Source of the DNA: CAIWXH01 sp964555675
Lineage (GTDB): Bacteria; Chloroflexota; Chloroflexia; Chloroflexales; Chloroflexaceae
Assembly (NCBI GenBank): GCA_964555675.1
Contig: CAZKTU010000116.1
Coordinates: forward strand, 1 to 19,356
Direction of reading: 5' to 3'
Length of the DNA stretch: 19,356 bases
Both the position numbers and the translations under genes were made by a program. The notes under the pieces are model-generated. The model saw only the letters and a list, made by a program, of their open reading frames with translations, ran no database searches and was not told where the DNA came from. Of this stretch, positions 13,924-19,356 are shown one piece after another (positions within the stretch are counted from its first letter, which is position 1; each line of letters opens with the position of its first letter).

Positions 13924-15783
13924 TTACCAGGGTTTGCGGGGGGCGACGCGCAGCGTGCGCTCGGCGCGGTAGGTGACGAGGCCTGTGGGGCCGCCGGGGA
14001 TGCGGCGCACCAGGGCCCGCCGGCACAGATCGACCTCGACGGCGGGCTCGTCGCGGGCCTGGCTGAAATAGGCCGCCAGGCCGGCAGCCTCCTCGAGGGT
14101 GCGTTCGGGCGCCTCGCGCCCGGCGCCGCGCACGATCACGTGGGCCCCGTGGATGGTGCGCACGTGGACCCAGATATCCTCGCCGCGCCCGACGCGGAAG
14201 GTGACCTCCTCGTTCTGGCGGGCGCTGCGGCCGACGAAGATGTCGAGCCCGTCGCTGGAGACCAGGTGCAGCGGGCGGGCCTTCGAGGCCTTGTTGCGCT
14301 TGCGGGCCGCGGCGGGGTCGGGGTGCTCGCGCAGATAGCCCAGCTCTTCGGCCTCGAGGGCGATCTGCTCGATCTGCTCGAACTCGTCGCTGATCTGCAG
14401 CAGGGCGGTCAGCTCGTCGAGCCCCAGCAGGCGGGTCTCGACGGCGGCCAGGCGCTCGGGCAGGCCGGCCAGGGCGCTCTTGGCCTTATCGTACTGCTTG
14501 AAGCGCTCCTGGGCCTGCTCGACCGGGCTCTGGCGCGGGTCGAGGGCGATCTGGCGATCCTCGACGGCGAGGCTGGTCTGGCCGGGGCGCAGCTCGTGGA
14601 GGAAGGCGAAGATCATCTCGCCCTCCCAGCGCAAGGTCTCGAGCTCGCGGGCCTTCTGCAGCTCGCCGGCGATCTGCTCGTGCTGGCGGACGAGGCGCTG
14701 GCGGGCGGCGGCCAGCTGCTGGGCGATCGCCTCGCGGCGCTGGCCGTGGCCGGTCAGGGCCTCGCGGGCGCTATAGTAGGCCTCGAGGGCCGCGCTGATG
14801 CTGGGGGCGGGCTCGGCGCCGGGCATGTGGGTGAGGGCGTAGGGCGCGAAGGCGGCGGGACCGTTGGGGCCGGGCAGCAGACTGGGCGCGGGCGGCGCGC
14901 TGAAGAGCTCGCGCAGGCGCGCGGCGATCGTATAGTGGGGCAGGGGCTCGTCGAGGCGGGCCTTGGCGCGGCCGAGGGCCCGGAAGACCACCTCGCGGGC
15001 GACCTGGGGCGAGACGCCCCTGTAGGCGTTGACCAGGGCCTTGGCCAGGTCGCTCTGGCCGGTCTCGCCCAGGGCCTCGATCCCGGCGGCCGTGGCTCCG
15101 GCCGGGTCGCGCCGCTCGAGGGGCGGGGGCAGCTCGAAGACCTGGCGGGGCATGATCACGCGGCTGCTCATGCGCGGGGTCACCCGCTTGACGCTCTCGA
15201 GGATCATGTTATCGTCGTCGACCAGGATAATATTGCTGCGCCGGTCCTGCGGCTCGATCACCAGGTCGCAGCGCAGGAGGGGGCCCTGCGGGGGGCGCGC
15301 GGGGTGGGGCGCCGGCCCGTCGTCGGGCTGAGCATCGAGCCCGTCCTCGGGGTCGTCGGCGGGGTCGGGCAGCTCGTCCTCGGCCCCATGCTCGCCGGCG
15401 CCGGCCGGGTCGTCGGGCGTCGGGCGTTGCTCGTCGCGGCCCCTGTTGCGCATGTCGGGGGCTTTGACTATACTAAGCAGGACAACGCGCTCGAGCGGTG
15501 GCTGCTCGATCGCGACGAGCCGCCCGCCCAGCAGATACTTGCGCATCAGCAGCAGCAACGGCGTCTCCTGCTCCACTCCACGCGTGAGCCGTCCCCGCAC
15601 CAGATGGACGCGGGCGAGCTGTGGGTGCGCCGAGGCGATCAGCTGGTGGCGGCGCCCGCGCAGATAGACCTCGAGGCCGATGCTGAGGGGCCCGGTGAGC
15701 ACGACGCGCTGGATGCGCCCGCCAAGAATAGTTGCGCGCAGCTCGTCGACTACAGCGGCGAGCGTGAGCGAGTCGAAGTACAT
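13924..15783 (-). CDS. NFACT family RNA-binding protein (Rqc2/RqcH-like)
   Basis: This 619-residue cytoplasmic protein belongs to the family that binds stalled 50S-peptidyl-tRNA complexes and directs alanine tailing (RqcH in Bacillus) or adhesin-type functions (FbpA). NFACT-N spans ~1-230, with LLLMRKYLLGGRL (77-89) and LVIEPQDRRSNIILVDDDNMILESVKRV (174-201). A helix-hairpin-helix part is near 250-290 (YRGVSPQVAREVVFRAL), a coiled coil at ~345-490, and NFACT-R at ~502-610 (IFVGRSARQNEEVTF, DIWVHVRTIHGAHVIVR, LVTYRAERTLRVAP). Two oddities are seen. The DR pair needed for tRNA binding in RqcH reads Glu98-Arg99 (QPPLERV). A ~60-residue acidic, Pro-rich insertion (~108-168) splits NFACT-N. It is divergent from gmk by 63 bp. 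The ATG at 15783 has a weak ribosome-binding site but the N-terminal MYFDSLTL is typical. Confidence 0.92.
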   Translation of the reverse strand: MYFDSLTLAAVVDELRATILGGRIQRVVLTGPLSIGLEVYLRGRRHQLIASAHPQLARVHLVRGRLTRGVEQETPLLLLMRKYLLGGRLVAIEQPPLERVVLLSIVKAPDMRNRGRDEQRPTPDDPAGAGEHGAEDELPDPADDPEDGLDAQPDDGPAPHPARPPQGPLLRCDLVIEPQDRRSNIILVDDDNMILESVKRVTPRMSSRVIMPRQVFELPPPLERRDPAGATAAGIEALGETGQSDLAKALVNAYRGVSPQVAREVVFRALGRAKARLDEPLPHYTIAARLRELFSAPPAPSLLPGPNGPAAFAPYALTHMPGAEPAPSISAALEAYYSAREALTGHGQRREAIAQQLAAARQRLVRQHEQIAGELQKARELETLRWEGEMIFAFLHELRPGQTSLAVEDRQIALDPRQSPVEQAQERFKQYDKAKSALAGLPERLAAVETRLLGLDELTALLQISDEFEQIEQIALEAEELGYLREHPDPAAARKRNKASKARPLHLVSSDGLDIFVGRSARQNEEVTFRVGRGEDIWVHVRTIHGAHVIVRGAGREAPERTLEEAAGLAAYFSQARDEPAVEVDLCRRALVRRIPGGPTGLVTYRAERTLRVAPRKPW

Positions 15784-15820
15784 GTGTTTGTCTTAAGCAG
15801 CCTGCTGTCCGTAGCAGCAC

Positions 15821-15829
15821 AGCATACCA
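15821..15829 (-). promoter_or_regulatory. Possible extended -10 for the NFACT gene
   Basis: On the minus strand TGGTATGCT resembles an extended -10 (hexamer TATGCT, 15826-15821). The predicted start near 15814 gives a ~31-nt leader. No -35 is visible, and I see no convincing promoter for gmk on the other strand in this 63-bp gap. Confidence 0.3.
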
Positions 15830-15846
15830 TAGACCGAGGCCACGAG

Positions 15847-16479
15847 ATGTCGCTCCCCGCCCACAACCCGCTCCTCGACGGGATGCCGCCGCAGCCGCTG
15901 CTGGTGGTGATCTCGGGGCCCTCCGGGGTCGGCAAAGACTCGGTGCTCATGCGCATGCGTGGCCTGGGCTTCCCCTTTCACTTCGTGGTCACGGCGACCA
16001 GCCGCATGATCAGGCCGGGCGAGATCGACGGCTACGACTACCACTTCGTGAGCCCGCAGCGCTTCGAGGCGATGATCCGCGACGAGGAGCTGCTCGAGTG
16101 GGCCGAGGTTTACGGCCAGTATAAGGGCATCCCCAAGTTCGAGGTGCGCCAGGCCATGGCCAGCGGGCGCGACGTGGTGCTGCGGATCAACGTAGACGGC
16201 GCCGCGACGGTCAAGCGCATCGCCCCCGAGGCGGTCTTCATCTTTCTCGCGCCCGGCTCGCCCGACGAGCTGCGCCGCCGCCTCACAATCAGGCGCACCG
16301 AGAGCTCGGACGAGATCGAGGGCCGGCTGGCCGTGGCGGCTAGCGAGATGGAGCAAGTCTACAACTTCGACTATGTGGTGATCAACCGCGAAGATCGCCT
16401 CGACGAGGCGGTCAGCCAGATCCAGGCGATCATCAGCGCCGAGAAGCAGCGTGTCTTCCCAAGGCGAGTGAGCCTTTAA
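15847..16479 (+). CDS. gmk: Guanylate kinase
   Basis: This 210-residue enzyme phosphorylates GMP (and dGMP) to the diphosphate with ATP, in the cytoplasm. The P-loop is GPSGVGKDSV (residues ~19-28). The GMP-binding segment TSRMIRPGEIDGYDYHFVS holds the Arg, Arg, Gly-Glu and Tyr residues of the family. GRDVVLRINVDGA matches the core strand, and RRRLTIRRTESSDEIEGRL is the lid/helix region. The P-loop has Asp where most Gmk proteins have Ser or Gly before Thr/Val, and the usual YGTP reads YKGIPK; the set looks like a lineage variant and not a loss of function. I start at the ATG at 15847 (GAGG upstream); the open frame runs back to 14140 but that part is antisense to the NFACT gene. It is followed by yqeY after 10 bp. 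Confidence 0.95.
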   Translation: MSLPAHNPLLDGMPPQPLLVVISGPSGVGKDSVLMRMRGLGFPFHFVVTATSRMIRPGEIDGYDYHFVSPQRFEAMIRDEELLEWAEVYGQYKGIPKFEVRQAMASGRDVVLRINVDGAATVKRIAPEAVFIFLAPGSPDELRRRLTIRRTESSDEIEGRLAVAASEMEQVYNFDYVVINREDRLDEAVSQIQAIISAEKQRVFPRRVSL

Positions 16480-16489
16480 GGATAGCTCT

Positions 16490-17035
16490 ATGACCATTAG
16501 CGAGCAGCTGGTAGCAGATCTCAAGACGGCCATGAAGGCCGGTGAAAAGGCCCGCGTCGAGGCCATTCGCAGCGCCAGGGCGGCGCTCCAGAACGCCCAA
16601 CTCGAGGCGGCGAAGCAGAAGTACGACGCCGCCGTCCGCGAGATTGAGGCGCAGTACGCCGGCGACCCGGCGGCCCGCGAGGCGGCCCTGGCCGCGATCA
16701 GCGCCGACTCCCACGCACCCCTCGAGCCGGTGGCCCAGGAGGCGGTGATCGCCAAGGAGATCAAGCGCCGCAACGAGGCCGCCGAGATGTACCACAAGGG
16801 CGGGCGCCCCGAGCTCGCCGCCCAGGAGGAGGCCGAGGCCGCCGTGCTGCAGGCCTACCTGCCCAAGATGCTCAGCGTCGAAGAGCTGCGCCCCGAGGTC
16901 GCCGCCCTGATCGCCGAGCTGGGCCTGAGCGGGCCCGCCGCCATGGGCAAGTTGATGCCCGTCCTGCTGGAGCGCTTCAAGGGCCGCGCCGACGGGCGGG
17001 CCCTCAGCCAGGTGGCACGCGAGTTGCTCAAGTAG
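16490..17035 (+). CDS. GatB/YqeY domain protein
   Basis: This 181-residue protein is related to the C-terminal helical domain of the amidotransferase subunit GatB and probably interacts with tRNA or RNA; its cellular role is unsettled. The N-terminal helices ISEQLVADLKTAMKAGEKARVEAIRSARAAL and the C-terminal VIAKEIKRRNEAAEMYHKGGRPELAAQEEAEAAVLQAYLPKMLSVEEL and GLSGPAAMGKLMPVLLERFKGRADG are textbook for the family. Most members are about 148-150 residues; the extra length is a helical, Ala/Glu-rich stretch at residues ~43-78 between the two halves. AAGGA lies nine bases before the ATG. It is tightly coupled to gmk (10 bp) and precedes the HD phosphohydrolase gene by 85 bp. Confidence 0.93.
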   Translation: MTISEQLVADLKTAMKAGEKARVEAIRSARAALQNAQLEAAKQKYDAAVREIEAQYAGDPAAREAALAAISADSHAPLEPVAQEAVIAKEIKRRNEAAEMYHKGGRPELAAQEEAEAAVLQAYLPKMLSVEELRPEVAALIAELGLSGPAAMGKLMPVLLERFKGRADGRALSQVARELLK

Positions 17036-17120
17036 CGCAATGCGCCGCCTGCGACCTCGGTGCCCCGGGGCCGCCACGCGCCGGAGAGGGCCTTCTGGTC
17101 CGCGCCGGCGACATGGGAAC

Positions 17121-19313
17121 ATGAACATCACGCGACGACGCTGGCTGGCCAGCATCCCTCGTTTTCGCCCACTGGATCCCGTCGAGGCGCTCTCTACGCG
17201 GCTGCGCCTCACCCTGGCCCTCGAGGGCTTGTTGTTGATGTTCGGCATTTGGGCCGCCCTGACCCTGAGCCTGCCGGGCGAATATGGCCAGCTCGAGGTG
17301 GGCGTCCCCAGCCCGATCAGTATCTGGGCCCCCGCCGAGGTCAGCTACACCAGCGAGGTGCTCACCGCCGATCGTCAGGCCCAGGCCGAGAATAGCCCCG
17401 ATAATCTGGTCTACGTCTACGACCCCACCATCCCCGTGCAGCAGCGCACCGACCTGGCCGCCCTGCTCGAAACGATCAGCGGGGTGCGGGCCGACCCCTC
17501 AGTCTCGCGCTCCGAGCGCCTGGCCACCCTGGTGGCCCTGCCCAACGCCGCGCTGCAGATCGGCGAGGGCCAGGCCGACCTCATCCTGACCCTCGACGAT
17601 GAGAGCTGGGGGCAGCTGCGCACCCAGACGCTGGCGCTCTACGACCGGGCGATCGAGCGCTATGACTATGCGGTCGACGAGCGGGCGCTCATCCAGCTGC
17701 GCGAGCGCTGGCTGACCTACTGGCTCGCCACCACCGGGCTCTCGCCCACGCAGCGCGACCTGGCCAAGTTCTTCACCGAGTCGTTCCTGCGGGTCAACCG
17801 CACCCTCGACGAGCAGGCGACGACCGAGCGCCGCGAGCAGGCCCGCAACAGCGTGCCGCCCCAGTCGGTGCGCGTGCTGGCCGGCGAGCGCATCGTCAGC
17901 GTCGGCGAGATCGTCACCCCCGAGATCATCGAGAAGCTGCAGCGCACCGGCGCCATGCCCCGCCCCCTCGGCTGGGCCGACATCGCCGGGCGCGGCCTAC
18001 TGGCCGCCCTGATGGCCGCCGGCTTTCTCGCCTACACCCTGACCTTCGAGCCCCAGGTGGCCCTGCGCCCGCGCTCGCTGCTGGTGCTGATCGTGATCAT
18101 CGACGCCACCCTGATCCTCGCGCGCCTGACCATGCCCCTGGCCGACCTGTGGCCCTACGCCTTCCCCCTGGCCACTGTGGCGATCGTCTTCGCCGTGGTC
18201 TTCAACGGGCGCCTGGCCATGGCCGCCGCGGCCCTGATGGCCACCACGATCGGGGTGATGGAGAATAATGCCCTGCCCCTGGCGGTGACGATGTTCGTGA
18301 GCTGCGTGGTGGCCGTCCTGGCCGTGCGCAGCGCCGATAAGCTGCTCACTTTCCTGCTCGCGGGCATCGGCGTGGCCGCGGCGGCCTTTATCTCAGAGGT
18401 GGCCTTCTGGCTGATCGACGCGCCCTCGCTGCAGCTCGCGGCCCTGGCGAGTGTGCTGGTGCCCATGCTGCTCTTCGCGGGCATGAATGGGGCTCTCTCG
18501 ACTATCCTCTCCCTGGGGGTCTTCAACCTGGTCAGCCGGGCCGCCGGGCAGGTCACCCCGCTCCAGCTGATGGAGCTGGCCCACCCCTCGCGGCCCCTGC
18601 TGCGCAAGCTCATCCGCGAGGCTCCGGGCACCTACTATCACAGCGTGGCGGTGGGCAATCTGGCCGAGGCCGCCGCCGAGGCGGTCGGCGCCGACGCCCT
18701 GCTGCTGCGCGTGGCCGCCTACTACCACGATATCGGCAAGACGATCCGGCCCTACTTCTTCACCGATAACCAGATGGGGCGCGAGAATGTCCATAACGAC
18801 CTCGACCCGGTGACCAGCGCCCAGATCATCGTCGACCATGTGCGCGAGGGCGTGAAGATGGCCAGGGCGGCCCACCTGCCCAGCCAGATCACCGATTTTA
18901 TCTCGACCCACCACGGCACCGGGCTGATCAAGCACTTCTATCAGCAGGCCCTCCAGCAGCAGGACAGCGTGCGCGAAGAGGACTTCCGCTACCCCGGCCC
19001 GCGCCCCCAGACCCGCGAGCAGGCCATCCTCATGCTGGCCGACTCGGTCGAGGCGACGGTGCGCTCGAAGGCCCAGAACGGCAAGCTGGCCCCCGCCCGC
19101 GGCGACGATGTGCGCATCGCCGGCGCCGCCAATGGGGCCCAGAGCCTCGACGAGCTGGTGCAGATGATTATCGAGACGCGGGTGCGCGAGGGCGAGCTGA
19201 ATGAGTCGCCCCTGACGATGGCCGAGCTGGCCCAGATCCGCCAGGCCTTCGTCGTGAGCCTGCAGTCGATCTATCACCCCCGCGTCGACTATACACCCGC
19301 GGTCGTCCGCTAG
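17121..19313 (+). CDS. 7TM-HD phosphohydrolase, PgpH-type c-di-AMP phosphodiesterase
   Basis: This 730-residue membrane enzyme has the YqfF/PgpH architecture. A first membrane helix (~29-51) precedes an extracytoplasmic 7TMR-HDED domain (~55-285, with GERIVSVGEIVTPEIIEKL near its end). Seven or so hydrophobic segments follow (~295-480), then a cytoplasmic HD domain. Metal-ligand candidates are His507 (GTYYHSVAVGNLAE), His536-Asp537 (YYHDIGK), the NVHNDLDP block, His597-His598 (STHHGTG) and Asp near ILMLADSVEA. In Listeria PgpH this domain cleaves cyclic di-AMP. The annotated start is the ATG at 17121. An in-frame ATG at 17040 would add 27 Arg-rich residues that do not look like protein. In many Firmicutes the next gene is ybeY; the window ends too soon to see it. 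Confidence 0.92.
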   Translation: MNITRRRWLASIPRFRPLDPVEALSTRLRLTLALEGLLLMFGIWAALTLSLPGEYGQLEVGVPSPISIWAPAEVSYTSEVLTADRQAQAENSPDNLVYVYDPTIPVQQRTDLAALLETISGVRADPSVSRSERLATLVALPNAALQIGEGQADLILTLDDESWGQLRTQTLALYDRAIERYDYAVDERALIQLRERWLTYWLATTGLSPTQRDLAKFFTESFLRVNRTLDEQATTERREQARNSVPPQSVRVLAGERIVSVGEIVTPEIIEKLQRTGAMPRPLGWADIAGRGLLAALMAAGFLAYTLTFEPQVALRPRSLLVLIVIIDATLILARLTMPLADLWPYAFPLATVAIVFAVVFNGRLAMAAAALMATTIGVMENNALPLAVTMFVSCVVAVLAVRSADKLLTFLLAGIGVAAAAFISEVAFWLIDAPSLQLAALASVLVPMLLFAGMNGALSTILSLGVFNLVSRAAGQVTPLQLMELAHPSRPLLRKLIREAPGTYYHSVAVGNLAEAAAEAVGADALLLRVAAYYHDIGKTIRPYFFTDNQMGRENVHNDLDPVTSAQIIVDHVREGVKMARAAHLPSQITDFISTHHGTGLIKHFYQQALQQQDSVREEDFRYPGPRPQTREQAILMLADSVEATVRSKAQNGKLAPARGDDVRIAGAANGAQSLDELVQMIIETRVREGELNESPLTMAELAQIRQAFVVSLQSIYHPRVDYTPAVVR

Positions 19314-19321
19314 AGGTTTGT

Positions 19322-19336
19322 CGTAACCAAGTTACG
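19322..19336. other. Short perfect inverted repeat after the HD phosphohydrolase gene
   Basis: CGTAAC (19322-19327) and GTTACG (19331-19336) pair around a 3-nt gap, 8 bases past the stop. It is a small hairpin or a protein-binding half-site pair; no T-run follows. Nothing else is seen in the last 43 bases. Confidence 0.3.
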
Positions 19337-19356
19337 CTGTTTGCCGCTGCCCGCGG

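Noticed and set aside
14140..15846. A ~570-residue N-terminal extension of guanylate kinase
   Set aside because: It is antisense to the well-supported NFACT gene and is Gly/Leu/Ala-rich; the conserved Gmk sequence starts after 15847.
1..19356. Mobile elements, CRISPR arrays, tRNA or rRNA genes, and defence genes
   Set aside because: I looked for transposase or integrase motifs, spaced direct repeats, cloverleaf arms and known defence domains and saw none.

Overview
The window is a high-GC bacterial chromosome segment with closely spaced genes. The gene set looks like Chloroflexota (Chloroflexia, in the Roseiflexus/Kouleothrix direction): a zinc-finger/LCP fusion, a multi-domain Gmad2 lipoprotein with Pro/Thr-rich linkers, a Gmk variant and a CUT1 transporter with a Tat-type lipoprotein binding protein. 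That placement is an inference from protein style; there is no rRNA or other marker to fix it. I see no tRNA, rRNA, CRISPR array, insertion sequence or phage gene.

Region 1 (1-7361) is a carbohydrate-uptake regulon. A leftward operon encodes a two-domain cupin, a Tat/lipoprotein solute-binding protein, two CUT1 permeases and a Gfo/Idh/MocA oxidoreductase. A rightward pair encodes a GntR/HutC regulator and a ROK-family protein that overlap by 11 bp. The 211 bp between the two transcripts hold two back-to-back near-consensus sigma-70 promoters (TTGACA-N17-TATGAT rightward, TTGACA-N17-TAAGAT leftward). Just downstream of each predicted start lies a 16-bp operator-like palindrome of the DasR/NagR type. 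The simplest reading is that GntR represses both transcripts until a sugar-derived effector is present. No transporter ATPase and no glycosidase are in the window, so the ATPase is probably shared and encoded elsewhere. The sugar cannot be named from sequence.

Region 2 (7389-13649) concerns the cell surface. A leftward LCP-family envelope transferase carries an N-terminal anti-sigma-like zinc finger. It diverges from a rightward pair: a secreted S9 (prolyl oligopeptidase family) peptidase with an intact Ser/Asp/His triad, and a lipoprotein with six tandem Gmad2-like Ig domains. A strong hairpin without a T-tract closes this unit.

Region 3 (13657-19356) is housekeeping. A leftward pair encodes an NFACT/RqcH-like ribosome quality-control protein (with an acidic insertion and Glu in place of the usual Asp of the DR motif) and a 75-residue single-pass membrane protein. 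Rightward run guanylate kinase, a GatB/YqeY-domain protein with an insertion, and a 7TM-HD phosphohydrolase of the PgpH (c-di-AMP phosphodiesterase) type.

Nothing here is an obviously new multi-gene system. The best candidates for a second look are the mirrored GntR control region, the zinc-finger/LCP fusion, the peptidase plus Gmad2 surface pair, and the small membrane protein next to the NFACT gene.
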